Source of the DNA: Roseibium marinum
Lineage (GTDB): Bacteria > Pseudomonadota > Alphaproteobacteria > Rhizobiales > Stappiaceae
NCBI RefSeq assembly: GCF_002906165.1
Contig: NZ_PPCN01000021.1
Location: forward strand, 1 to 64,000
Reading direction: 5' to 3'
DNA length: 64,000 nt
In this document: in pieces, positions 33,511 through 42,451 of the stretch
How positions within the stretch are numbered: the first letter of the stretch is position 1
How the letters are laid out: every line of letters begins with the position of its first letter
Made by a program: the position numbers and the translations under genes
Notes under the pieces: generated by a model
The model's database searches: none
What the model was told of the DNA's origin: nothing
What the model saw: the letters and a program-made list of their open reading frames with translations, nothing else

Positions 33511-35064
33511 ATGGAGATAAAGGAAAGGATGGAAATTTTGCAAGAAAAGGAAAAAATTGCAGTAGAAACTCTGAAATTTCTGACACTTAGGTCAGACCGG
33601 TTGAGTCTGTTCGATGGTTACGAACCGGAGGAAATACTGAATTTTGTACATAAGCACAGAATTGGAGGTAGGATTTTAAAAAGAATTTCCGAAACTCGCA
33701 CTGGTCCAAGAAAAAACATAATCGTTTCTATCGAAAATTATCAACGGCGTGTCTTGAGAGAATTCCAAAGAAAACAAGTAATTTTAAACGAATTTATTAG
33801 TAACTTCTGCTTCGATATGGATGTTCTGGCTTACAAATATAACACGTCGTTCTTCTTTCTTGGAGACGAGAGATTGTTGCGGCCGTTTGGTGATTTCGAT
33901 CTAGCAGTAACCAAACCAACGCTACTAAAATCAAGACTGCAGGAAAGAGACCTTCAAGTAAAAAGAAACAGGTATCCGCCACACGAGTTTCTCAATGCAC
34001 ACTATAAAGAAGAAGCATTTGATCTGCACCGGTATATACCTCTTTGGGAACGAGTGGATGACTTTGCACCGCCCGCATCGTTTTGTCCGGGAGTCCTCAA
34101 ACTTGGCGCACGTGTAGTCGAGCGCGGCGTTCCACCCGTTCAATGTATTACTACTGGTCATACGTTAACTTTGAGCAATTGTTCATTTTCTATCCCATCT
34201 GCTACTTTTTGCGTACTATTTATAATTGCTACTTCTTACAAAGATTTCGTAACGCATAACGTTTCGCATTTATACAATCAGCCAGAATTACGTATGTCAG
34301 ACATTTGCGAATGTCTTGATTTGATTACACACGAGCGCTTTGATGCTAATCATTTTATGTGGCTGGTGAGCGAATTTAGAATGCAGGAAGCTGTTACTTG
34401 GTTCAGCGAAGTCATTTTTGAACTAGCACAAATTGATGTATTACAAGACATGGGCTTTACTCCTGAAATAACATTTCAAGTCTCTTCCCGTCCCGTTTCA
34501 TTTCAAAGGCTGGTAGCCGGAGGCTTCTGGCTTCCATTCGATGGCAATCCCGCACTGGATATCTCATCGCGACGAGGAACGCATGAGGTGGCCGCAGCCG
34601 TCGGCGCAAAGGAAATAAGCATCCGCGATGGGGAATGTCTCGAGCTTAATATTGGCGACAACAAAACAAGAGAGACAGTTGGCGTAGCGGTCGTAGGCGC
34701 GACAGTGCTTGATCAACACGTTATACACATCGTCCGATCTGGAGATTGCCTCACGATTGATATTCCGGGTGGTGCGGAGATTCAAGAACACTTCAGAGTA
34801 TACTTGGAGTGCAATGGTGAAATGTTTGAATGGGAGAATCAGGATGAACTTGCGACCATCCAATACCTTTGGGGCACCCAAAAAGCCACCTCTTCACTCA
34901 AAGCGTTTTCAATGATTGCGGAGACGGTGCTTCGCTGTGAAATCGACTTCAATACGCTCCTCGAGAAGAGAGTTGCGCATATCGTTGTGAGCGCTGCGGC
35001 ACCGTTATTGCCCTGGGAAGCCGAACGGGGCTGGTTAGCCTGCATAACCCTGCGGTTTTGCTAA
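33511..35064 (+). CDS. Nucleotidyltransferase family protein (NTP_transf_5-like)
   Basis: A 517-residue protein. The nucleotidyltransferase signature is FFFLGDERLLRPFGDFDLAV, with the paired acids at DFD 128-130, in the position of the R...DIDLL motif of the NTP_transf_5 family. Such proteins are frequent companions of peptide natural-product genes, for example in lasso peptide loci, and likely transfer a nucleotide to an acceptor. The ~300-residue C-terminal extension is unrecognised. ATG 33511 is used; ATG 33529, close behind AAAGGAAAGG, is the alternative. AT-rich codon use marks it as foreign to the backbone. Confidence 0.65.
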   Translation: MEIKERMEILQEKEKIAVETLKFLTLRSDRLSLFDGYEPEEILNFVHKHRIGGRILKRISETRTGPRKNIIVSIENYQRRVLREFQRKQVILNEFISNFCFDMDVLAYKYNTSFFFLGDERLLRPFGDFDLAVTKPTLLKSRLQERDLQVKRNRYPPHEFLNAHYKEEAFDLHRYIPLWERVDDFAPPASFCPGVLKLGARVVERGVPPVQCITTGHTLTLSNCSFSIPSATFCVLFIIATSYKDFVTHNVSHLYNQPELRMSDICECLDLITHERFDANHFMWLVSEFRMQEAVTWFSEVIFELAQIDVLQDMGFTPEITFQVSSRPVSFQRLVAGGFWLPFDGNPALDISSRRGTHEVAAAVGAKEISIRDGECLELNIGDNKTRETVGVAVVGATVLDQHVIHIVRSGDCLTIDIPGGAEIQEHFRVYLECNGEMFEWENQDELATIQYLWGTQKATSSLKAFSMIAETVLRCEIDFNTLLEKRVAHIVVSAAAPLLPWEAERGWLACITLRFC

Positions 35065-35312
35065 GTAGTGACACATTCGGACTGGTGGGATTGATAGCGC
35101 CATCAATATTTTAGAACTCCAGTGCAAGTTCCCGACATATCCAGGTATTTTCAAGTTCGCGTTGAAGGCGCGAGCGCCACTTCCGGCAAACAGAGAGTAT
35201 TCGTTTGTCCTACTGGTTACAGGTTTAGAGATGTTTTCTAACGGGACGATCGGGCAGGACTCAAGATTTGCAAAACCGAGGTTCTGTTCAGCTCTCCCAA
35301 AAGGAAAACCAT

Positions 35313-36287
35313 GTGAATTTGGCTGATGAAATTCAAGATCGAGTTATTCAGATCCTCAGAGAACAAGCGATTGTCAAACATGTGTCGCACATATTTCGAT
35401 CTGATCGCACCGGGAGCGTTGTTTTGTGCGACAACTACCATGTTGTGAAGATAATCCGCTTGGGTCTATCCAGCGACTGCAAGTTAAAGGAGCGTGCCAG
35501 ATTTGATATCGAACTCAAATACAGGGAAATGGTCATGCCTGATCCCACACACATTTCGGTGTTCGGAACCGTTGAAGATGTAACGTATTCCGTTCTGCCT
35601 TTCGTTCCAGGAAACGTTATTTCCGGTCTAAATGATGGACAGCAGAAAGCTCACATATCAGAAATATCTACTAAAATTGTTGAGCAACTAAGAATTGTCA
35701 GATCAATAGAAAACACATCAACATATCACGCTGTGAAGGAAACAGTAGAGGCAACTGAAATCGCAAATCTGGTAAGTAGATTTTTCGAGTTGGTATCATA
35801 CTGCAGAGAAATCAAGGGATTTGAGGAGGTCTGCAATCTAGCAGAAACTTTTATCACTTCGAAAATGGGAGAGATACTTTTCGGTTCAAATATTAAGATC
35901 GTCCATGGCGATATGCATTTTGGTAATATTCTGATCCACAACGGCAATCCCTATCTGATAGATTTTGGGAAGTCCGGTTTGAGCTTCGGCAAAAAAGATT
36001 TGTACGACTTAGAGATAGCTTGTCTTTACCCTCACGAGTTTGGATACGATGGAACGTATTACATCCTACATGAAGGTATACGGGCAGCTTCGTCGGATTG
36101 GGTTAGTGGTGAGGACTTTATTGACAGGCTATTCTACTTAATGTTCGTTTACTGGAATGACTACTGGTATCAGAATAACGTCAAAAGGACTTCACATGGA
36201 GTAAGCAAGGAAACACTTGCAAGCGTAACACGTAGATTATTGACGGGGGAATTCAATAAGAGTGACCGCTTGTATCTGATGACCTGA
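35313..36287 (+). CDS. APH/Bud32-like phosphotransferase
   Basis: A 324-residue kinase-fold protein. The catalytic loop HGDMHFGN and the metal site LIDFGKSG are both canonical, unlike the degenerate kinase at 30025. An upstream Lys in VVLCDNYHVVKII is the likely ATP-contacting residue. GTG 35313 is preceded by AAGGA at good spacing; a TTG at 35268 is possible but weaker. Aminoglycoside-phosphotransferase-like kinases in antibiotic loci phosphorylate the product for immunity or prepare an intermediate. Paired with the nucleotidyltransferase, it could add a phosphate-nucleotide group. Last gene of the cluster; the relaxase remnant begins 60 bp on. Confidence 0.75.
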   Translation: MNLADEIQDRVIQILREQAIVKHVSHIFRSDRTGSVVLCDNYHVVKIIRLGLSSDCKLKERARFDIELKYREMVMPDPTHISVFGTVEDVTYSVLPFVPGNVISGLNDGQQKAHISEISTKIVEQLRIVRSIENTSTYHAVKETVEATEIANLVSRFFELVSYCREIKGFEEVCNLAETFITSKMGEILFGSNIKIVHGDMHFGNILIHNGNPYLIDFGKSGLSFGKKDLYDLEIACLYPHEFGYDGTYYILHEGIRAASSDWVSGEDFIDRLFYLMFVYWNDYWYQNNVKRTSHGVSKETLASVTRRLLTGEFNKSDRLYLMT

Positions 36288-36880
36288 ACCCCATGATTTC
36301 TCGGCATTTTGTTATCGAGGAACCGTGAGCTCAGCCGCAATCTGGATCGTTTCGGTGTTCCTTCAGGTATCCGGAGAAGGATTGCTCCCAGGAGTTGGCT
36401 TCCTTGTCCCTGACCTTGCCGTTGTCGCGCTCGTTGTCCTGGCCACGACCCTTGACGACCTGCAGACCGTGTTTCATTTCCAGCATGGCCGCGGTCGATT
36501 GCAGGAACTGGAAGTCACGATAGGGGGTGTGCATCCGGAAAGTTTCCGGGTGGACCAGATTGAACTGGATGTGCATGTGGAAGTTGTCGGTGTTGGTATG
36601 AGTGCCGACAACACGCTGATGGTCTTCCAGGCCGAGAGCCTTGGCGAATTCCGTCTCGATATCCTTCAGGACGTTGATGTCTGGTTTCTCGCCCTTGACC
36701 TGCTCCCCTGAAATTTCCGCGTTTTGAGGTTAGTCTGTTCTCAATTGAAGGAAACAGACGATGAAGCGATCCAGGTTCTCTGAAGAACAGATTATTGGCA
36801 TTTTGAAAGAACATCAGGCTGGCCTGTCGGCAGCTGAACTTTGCCGTAAATACGGCGTCAGCGACGCGACGTTTTACATC

Positions 36881-38193
36881 TATGGACGGCTCTCCCTTTG
36901 CAAGCGTTTCGAGGTGATGATCGAGCATGACGGGTGCTGACATCTATCCGGCGTCGCCGGTCGATGGTGGCGCGCCCAAATGGGTAATCCGCGAAGCATG
37001 GCCCTCAACAAATGGTCGGCCTCATGGGCCTTTATAAAAGCCAGGGTCTCCATGCGCCGGGTCCGTCCGGTCGGTTCATTTCCTCTTAGGCCTGCACCTT
37101 GAACCGTCTCGCTTCAGGCTGCGGGGCGGTATTCCTCGTTCTTGGCCAACAACGCCCAGATGATGCGTGCATTCTTGTTGGCAACGGCAACGATGGCACG
37201 GTTCGTCCCACGACGTTCCCGAAGCTCATTCACCCACCGGCTGAACCGATCGGTCTTGCCGACTGCGGTTCGTACGACGGCACGGGCACCATGGACCAGC
37301 AAGGTTCTCAGATGCTGATCGCCGCGTTTGCTTATTCCCATCAGGATCTTTCGGTCTCCACTTGAATGCTGACGCGGGACCAGCCCTAGCCAAGCCGCCA
37401 TGTGGCGTCCGTTGTCGAAGTCGTGCCCATCCCCCACAGCGGCAATGACCGCCGTGGCGGTTTTGGGCCCCACTCCCCGGATCCTTCCCACACGCTGACA
37501 GGTCTCGCTCGAGCGGAAGACCTGGTCAATGCGCCGGTCAAAGTCCTGCACCCGCTTGTCGATCTCCATCATCAGTTCCAGCAGGGAGGATAGGGTCTCG
37601 CGGCAAAGCTCCGTCAGATCGTTGTACCGATCTTTGATGATCTCGGGGATCATCCGCCTTGCGCGCGTGATCGATTGGCCAAAAGCAATGCCCCGATCCA
37701 AGAGGATCCCCCGCATCTGGCTGACCAGCGCGGTCCGGTGGTTGACCATCCTACGTCGCGCCCGGTGCAAGGACTGAATGTCCTGCTGAGCGACGCTTTT
37801 CTTTGGAACGAAGCGCATGCGGGGTTGCGTGACTGCAATGGCGATGGCCTCGGCATCATTGCGATCGTTCTTCTGCCGCCGACAAAAGGGTTTGACGTGC
37901 TGAGGGGCGATGATCCGAACGTCATGCCCGAGGCCTTCGAATTGCCGCTGCCAGAAAAAGGCTCCGGTGCAAGCTTCGATGCCGATCACACAGGCTGGGA
38001 TCTCCCCCACCGCCCGCAGCAGTGTCTCCCGGCGCACGCGTCGGCGGAACACTATCTCTCCGTTTGCGTCGAGCCCGCAAAGCTCGAATACATTCTTGGC
38101 CAGATCGATCCCGATGGTCTTGATGGTCATGCTATCCTCCTGTGTCTCCGATGCACTGATCTTGTCCCGGGGGCGGGAGAGCCGTCCATCCCA
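36881..38193 (-). mobile_element. IS110-family (IS1111 group) element
   Basis: A ~1.3-kb element inside IS3 orfA. Perfect 15-bp inverted repeats ATGGACGGCTCTCCC lie at 36882-36896 and, inverted, at 38175-38189, the sub-terminal repeats typical of the IS1111 group. The trinucleotide ATC occurs at both junctions. Exact ends are uncertain by a few bases, as expected for elements without long target duplications. Confidence 0.85.
37114..38130 (-). CDS. IS110/IS1111 transposase
   Basis: A 338-residue DEDD transposase. The N-terminal DEDD region begins TIGIDLAKNVFELCGLDANG, and the C-terminal Transposase_20 region has GVGPKTATAVIAAVGDGHDF and GRHMAAWLGLVPRQHSSGD. Full length and intact. IS1111-type elements often act with a non-coding guide RNA between the transposase gene and an end; the 280-bp segment 36897-37113 is where such RNA would be expected. 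Confidence 0.93.
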   Translation of the reverse strand: MTIKTIGIDLAKNVFELCGLDANGEIVFRRRVRRETLLRAVGEIPACVIGIEACTGAFFWQRQFEGLGHDVRIIAPQHVKPFCRRQKNDRNDAEAIAIAVTQPRMRFVPKKSVAQQDIQSLHRARRRMVNHRTALVSQMRGILLDRGIAFGQSITRARRMIPEIIKDRYNDLTELCRETLSSLLELMMEIDKRVQDFDRRIDQVFRSSETCQRVGRIRGVGPKTATAVIAAVGDGHDFDNGRHMAAWLGLVPRQHSSGDRKILMGISKRGDQHLRTLLVHGARAVVRTAVGKTDRFSRWVNELRERRGTNRAIVAVANKNARIIWALLAKNEEYRPAA

Positions 38194-38368
38194 TCAAGTG
38201 GCGCTCGAAGTATGGCGGCATGGAAGTCTCTGAGGCAAAGCGGCTGAAGTCCCTTGAAGAAGAAAACGCGAAACTGAAGAAGCTGCTCGCGGAATCGATG
38301 ATGGATGTGTCGACGCTCCGCGAGATGCTCGGAAAAAACTTCTGACGCCTGGCTCAAGGAGAAGTGCC

Positions 38369-39193
38369 GTGAGCTGGGCAATTGAAACCAGAGGATATTC
38401 GCAACGACAAGCCTGCGGACTGGTCGGCATCGACCCGCGTGTGTACCGCTATCGGTCGACGAGATCCGATGATGCTGACCTGCGCCAGAGGCTGAAGGAA
38501 CTGGCTTCGGAACGCAGGCGGTTTGGTTATCGCCGGCTGCACATACTGCTGAAGCGCGAAGGCATCGAGGCCAACTGGAAGAAGGTCTACCGGATCTACC
38601 GGGAAGAGCGTCTGACGGTCCGCAAGCGTGGCGACCGGAAACGAGCCCTGGGAACACGTGCCCCGATGACGGTGCCACAGGCAGCCGATCAGCGTTGGTC
38701 CCTCGACTTCGTCTCCGATGCCCTGATTGACGGCCGCCGGTTCCGTATCTTGTGTGTCATTGATGACTTCAGTCGGGAATGTCTGGCAACCGTGGTCGAC
38801 AACTCGATCTCCGGAGCCCGCGTGGCGCGGGAACTGGACGGGATCGCAGAACGTCGTGGCCGCTATCCCTTGATGGTGGTCAGTGACAACGGCACCGAAC
38901 TCACGTCAAACGCCATGCTCAAATGGCAGCAAGACCGCTGCGTAGAATGGCACTACATCGCGCCGGGCAAGCCGATGCAGAACGGCTTCGTTGAAAGCTT
39001 CAATGGGCGCTTGAGAGACGAATGCCTTAACGAGCACTTGTTCCGTAGCTATCGCCACGCCCGGGACATCATTGAAAACTGGAGGATCGACTACAACCTG
39101 AACCGACCGCATACGAGCCTTGATGGGCTCACCCCACACGAATTTGCAACCCTGTCCGCAAAAGACCACACCATGAACAGAGCTAACTTATAA
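38369..39193 (+). CDS. IS3 transposase OrfB (rve integrase)
   Basis: A 274-residue integrase-type protein with HTH_21 segment (LKELASERRRFGYRRLHILL) and the DDE triad: Asp in RWSLDFVSDAL, Asp in VVSDNGTEL and Glu in GFVESFNGRLRDECLN. It is normally made by frameshifting from OrfA; with orfA split this copy can no longer make the fusion, although OrfB itself is whole. Confidence 0.93.
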   Translation: MSWAIETRGYSQRQACGLVGIDPRVYRYRSTRSDDADLRQRLKELASERRRFGYRRLHILLKREGIEANWKKVYRIYREERLTVRKRGDRKRALGTRAPMTVPQAADQRWSLDFVSDALIDGRRFRILCVIDDFSRECLATVVDNSISGARVARELDGIAERRGRYPLMVVSDNGTELTSNAMLKWQQDRCVEWHYIAPGKPMQNGFVESFNGRLRDECLNEHLFRSYRHARDIIENWRIDYNLNRPHTSLDGLTPHEFATLSAKDHTMNRANL

Positions 39194-39453
39194 ATGCGGA
39201 CAATCAGGGGAGCAGGTCACCCTCGGCGAAGGAGACAACGAGGTGGTAGTTTGGATCCGACTTGCTGCGCTGGTTCATGCCTTGCGTCGCGCGGAACTCC
39301 GCGATCGCCGTGTCCAGGTCCTCGAGTTTTGTGCCGGCCTTGCAGTTGGAGAGCCAGAAATCCTCCAGCTTTTCGCCCTTCTCCTTGGCGGCAAAGATGT
39401 ATTTGGCGAGGGCCTTGGCCCCCAGGACCGTTTCAGCGCAGTTTTTTTGGCAA

Positions 39454-39786
39454 TCATGGTTTCAGCCTGACGATCTGAGCCTTGATCTGCTCCTGGGTCT
39501 GGCGAACCTCTCGCAGCAGCCATTGCATCTGGCGGACAAGGTGACCGTCAGATGCTTCGTTGAGGCCCTTCAGAAGCAGGTTGCCAAGCCGGGCCTGGTC
39601 TGCGTTGATGGCCAACAGGTTCAAAACCGTTTGGTCTATCGATCTGTCCGGGAACTTGCCGGTTTCAAGAATCCGCTCAGCGACCTTGGAAACGGACAGG
39701 TTTGTCCGTTTCGCATGGGCCGTGATCCGGTTGTGAATATCCGAGTTCACGTAAGTAATGAGCTGGACGCGCCTCGGCCGTTTCAC
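39454..39786 (-). CDS. MobC-like accessory mobilisation protein, second copy
   Basis: A 110-residue protein from GTG 39786 that aligns along its length with the MobC-like protein at 43528-43860 (shared LLAINADQARLGNLLLKGLNEASDGHLVRQM). The N-terminal ITYVNSDIHNRITAHAKRT is a ribbon-helix-helix-like region that binds oriT in this family. The stop overlaps the start of the pseudo-relaxase (ATGA), the same coupling as in the intact copy. Alone it might still bind oriT, but its partner is dead. Confidence 0.8.
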   Translation of the reverse strand: MKRPRRVQLITYVNSDIHNRITAHAKRTNLSVSKVAERILETGKFPDRSIDQTVLNLLAINADQARLGNLLLKGLNEASDGHLVRQMQWLLREVRQTQEQIKAQIVRLKP

Positions 39787-39969
39787 CGTGCGCCCTCCGA
39801 TAAATGGAATCCGAGCTCCTGACACTGAACCTCGATCACGGCGCAATCCGGTTCAGTGACACGGTCGGCATACAAACGGGGGACAAGATGCAACAGCATT
39901 GGGATATCCCTTTGTTTTTTGAGGTGGAAAGAGCGACGCGAGCTGCCGGGTACGGCAGGTGAGCGATGG

Positions 39970-40167
39970 TCACCGCGACCTCTCCAGCTCACGCCCAAGC
40001 CCCTTGTCCTTGCCGCGAGCGTGTTCCCGCTGCATGAGCGCAAACGAATCTCTGAGGGCCGTCAGCAGACCTTTTTCACCGCGGAGCTGCTTCAAGTCGT
40101 TCCAGTCGGTCGCGCCGCGGTCTTTCTCTGAAGCAGTGAACGAGGGTGCAAGCACCTTGCCGCCAAC
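39970..40167 (-). pseudogene. 3' fragment of TOPRIM primase (second MOB copy)
   Basis: About 61 residues matching the C-terminal end of the primase at 43857-45068 (SEKDRGATDWNDLKQLRGEKGLLTALRDSF appears in both). The upstream part has been replaced by an IS6 fragment beginning at 40168. Confidence 0.88.
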
Positions 40168-40557
40168 GGCTTCGGTTGCAAATGTTTGGTCACATAGTGC
40201 ACCGGATCCGAAGCAAGCAGGCCGCCGTCAACCGCGTCCCCGATGGTCGGAGGGAAAGTGCCGGCACCATCTGTGCCGATTTTGCCCGGCGACAGCAACG
40301 GGGCATCCTTCAACATTTTTCGAAAGAACCGCTTGGCTGCATTCAGATTGCGCTTCGCCGTGAGCAGAAAACCGACCGGATTTCCATGCTTATCGATGGC
40401 GCGATACAGATAGCGCCATTGGCCCTTGATGCGCACATAGGTTTCATCGATGCGGATCGATCCGCAATGCGGTTTGCGGAACCGGCGTAGCCGCTTTTCG
40501 ATCAGCGGCGCATACGCCAAAACCCACCTGTTGATGGTGCTGTGATCGACTGCCATG
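40168..40557 (-). pseudogene. IS6-family transposase fragment
   Basis: About 125 residues of an IS6-family DDE transposase: DHSTINRWVLAYAPLIEKRL, then IRIDETYVRIKGQWRYLYR (first Asp) and IGTDGAGTFPPTI (second Asp). Both ends are missing. One end is near 40168, where GGCTTCGGTTGCAAA resembles an IS6-type terminal repeat. The catalytic Glu region is lost. Confidence 0.82.
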
Positions 40558-41063
40558 CCTTCCCGGACCTTCGACGAAATCTCCGCCCGTCGGTCGAAAC
40601 CATCCTTTTCGGTGAGTTCCAGAAACTCCGGCAGGTCGAGCGCCCTGGCCAGATCGGGGGGCGTGGACATGGAGATCATTACGTGGCCGTCGGACGTGGC
40701 GTAGATGATCCGGGGGTTGACCTTGCGCATTTCCGTCTCGGAGAGGCCGAGCTTGTCAAGTGTCCCTGGCCGGAAGTTTTCCATCAGGACGTCCGTGCCT
40801 GCGATCAGGTGTTTTGCGACCGCAATGCCTTCCGGGGACTTCAGATCGATTGCGATGGAACGCTTGTTGCGGCCGGTCGTGATGTGATTGACGGAAGTGT
40901 CGTCGACATAGCGGTTCGCGACGGCCCAATTGCGCTGAAAGGCGCCGGTGAGCGGTTCAACAGCGATGACATCGGCACCGAGGTCCCCCAGATGCTGGGC
41001 GGCCGCGGGTCCAGATAGGAAATGATTGAAGCTCAGCACACGAATGCCGTCGAGAGCGCCCAT
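40558..41063 (-). pseudogene. CaiB/BaiF CoA-transferase fragment, fused to IS6
   Basis: The N-terminal ~120 residues of a family III CoA-transferase (GIRVLSFNHFLSGPAAAQHL, then NKRSIAIDLKSPEG and VLMENFRPGTLDKLGL) are joined in frame to a later CoA-transferase segment beginning GHVMISMSTPPDLARAL, and then to the IS6 fragment. The large central part is deleted, so no enzyme function remains. Confidence 0.82.
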
Positions 41064-41225
41064 AAAAAGTCTCCAGATTATCGGAGACAAAGGCTAGGCC
41101 AGTTGCCGACGGGTTGGAATATAGCCGTCTATGATATTGCAGCCCTAGAAAATTCGATTTCTGAATAGAAGAGATTTCCCGTCTCGATCGTCCAATATCG
41201 AAAATTCAGCTTGGGCTTCCGCCGC

Positions 41226-41726
41226 TCAGGACAACCGATTTTCGTCATCGACCAGTTCCAGCCGCGAAGGGGCATTCATGCCCCATCTCCAAAGCACCAG
41301 GTTCATGTCACCCGGGCCAGATCCCTTGACGAAACTTCGCACACGCAGCCCGTTGTAGCCATTTGCAATCAGCTCACGCGCGAACCGCTGCGTCCGCGCC
41401 TCGCCCGTCGTCCTCATCTGATCGCGCCAGGTCGGATCGGCCAGAGCAAGCTCATCAAAACCCGCCGTGCGGAGTGCAGTCGTGTCGCTGGTATCGAAGA
41501 CCATCTCGATTTCGGCGCGATAGCAAACGAGCGTCGACGGCTGCAGATCACCAACCTGATTGGCCTCCCGCAAAGCAGTCAGTACCGATGTTGATGCATA
41601 AAGCGCGGGCACACCCTTGGGATTGAACCGGCCGCCATAGAGTCCGGCGCCGCGCCCTGACAGCGGTTCACGCGCATAGACCGGATTGAGCGCTCGATAG
41701 AGTTTTCCGGAATAGGTGTACGTCAC
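41226..41726 (-). CDS. RES-domain toxin
   Basis: A 166-residue RES-domain protein (GKLYRALNPVYAREPLSGRGA, GGRFNPKGVPALYAS and ALREANQVG). The conserved Arg, Glu and Ser that name the family are present, and RES toxins degrade NAD+. It follows the Xre-type antitoxin gene by 2 bp in the same orientation, the standard arrangement. It should stabilise the plasmid. Confidence 0.9.
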   Translation of the reverse strand: MTYTYSGKLYRALNPVYAREPLSGRGAGLYGGRFNPKGVPALYASTSVLTALREANQVGDLQPSTLVCYRAEIEMVFDTSDTTALRTAGFDELALADPTWRDQMRTTGEARTQRFARELIANGYNGLRVRSFVKGSGPGDMNLVLWRWGMNAPSRLELVDDENRLS

Positions 41727-41728
41727 GG

Positions 41729-42079
41729 TCAGGCGTGAACCCCGGCGTCGACGGCATCAATGAAGTCAAGCACCTCTTCGGACCGTCCATCTCGCACCAG
41801 TTGCATGGCTGTCTGCCCGGAAAATCCAGGCAGCGGCTCGGAGCGAAACCAGGCATAGGCCATCAGGGCGGAACCGAAGCGCGGTTCGACCTTGTTGACG
41901 ATCTCCACCATTTCGCGCAGGCGACGCTGTGTCTTGTCGGAACACACCCGATCCTTGCGTTGCACCGCATCCTTGCCAAGACCAACTGTGCGCGCGATTT
42001 CCTCGCTTGTCGTACGAAAGGCCCTGGCAATCTTGTTCGGCGCGAACAGTCCATGATCCGAATAGGCTGTGAGATCCAT
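41729..42079 (-). CDS. Xre/MbcA/ParS-type antitoxin
   Basis: A 116-residue antitoxin of the RES partner type (DUF2384 family). An N-terminal helix-turn-helix (FRTTSEEIARTVGLGKDAVQRK) precedes the toxin-binding C-terminal region (VEPRFGSALMAYAWFRSEPLPGFSGQTAMQLV). The start at 42079 follows GGAG; a longer form from 42094 is possible. Upstream, 42080-42451 is free of genes and should hold the autoregulated promoter. Confidence 0.88.
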   Translation of the reverse strand: MDLTAYSDHGLFAPNKIARAFRTTSEEIARTVGLGKDAVQRKDRVCSDKTQRRLREMVEIVNKVEPRFGSALMAYAWFRSEPLPGFSGQTAMQLVRDGRSEEVLDFIDAVDAGVHA

Positions 42080-42451
42080 GACATAGCTCCACATATATGC
42101 CGTTATTATCGACGTAATATAGCGTCACTTTGAGAGGCATTCAAGAGAGGTTCAGTACTCCCAGGTGAGAAGTGCATCACCGACTGCTGACCAGAGAGGC
42201 CCGAATAAAACCCGGCATCGCCTGGAAGGCGCCTGATTGGACTGCCAGCAATGCCGATTGCAGACGCAGGGCTTGCGAAATCAGGCAGGCTCAAATTTAA
42301 GGAACAGGAGCTCGACGGGTCATTGCGCTACGATGACTTCGGGCCGACAGGTAGTGGCCAGAGTGAGGGGCTTGGCAAGACCGATCGAGCTCCCGCCAAG
42401 CGAGCTCCCACCGATGGTGCGTAGTGCGGCCGCTACGAGAAACCACTGCGC
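42080..42451. other. Intergenic region, no gene seen
   Basis: About 370 bp between the antitoxin start and the relaxase 3' end. Contains the presumed antitoxin promoter on one side and the end of the long transfer transcript on the other. No convincing hairpin terminator or gene was seen. Confidence 0.4.

Larger units (their letters stand above)
36761..38345 (+). pseudogene. IS3 orfA, split by IS110 insertion
   Basis: The first part (36761-36880) encodes MKRSRFSEEQIIGILKEHQ and the HTH, through SDATFY. The second part (38191-38345) resumes with KWRSKYGGMEVSEAKRLKS and the leucine-zipper helix, ending EMLGKNF. Together they are a normal IS407-type OrfA; separated, it is inactive. Confidence 0.88.
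36696..39219 (+). mobile_element. IS3-family (IS407 group) element, interrupted by IS110
   Basis: Terminal inverted repeats TGACCTGCTCCCCTGA at 36696-36711 and its complement at 39204-39219 are perfect over 16 bp. The target duplication CCCT flanks both ends (36692-36695 and 39220-39223), the 4-bp size known for the IS407 group. orfA starts at 36761 and is split by the nested IS110 element after about codon 40, resuming near 38191 and ending at 38345. Net size without the insert is about 1.2 kb. Confidence 0.9.
36348..39457 (-). pseudogene. Second relaxase gene, disrupted and truncated
   Basis: A decayed paralogue of the relaxase at 42452-43531. The ATG is at 39457, a frameshift occurs near codon 13 (about 39424), an IS3 element interrupts it at 36696-39219, and the reading frame loses similarity at about 36348, where the foreign cluster begins. 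The piece 36348-36691 keeps the catalytic region with HMHIQFNLVHPETFRMHTPYRD. Removing the IS restores the paralogue's SFAEGEKPDI reading, so the IS landed in an intact segment. Non-functional. Confidence 0.9.
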
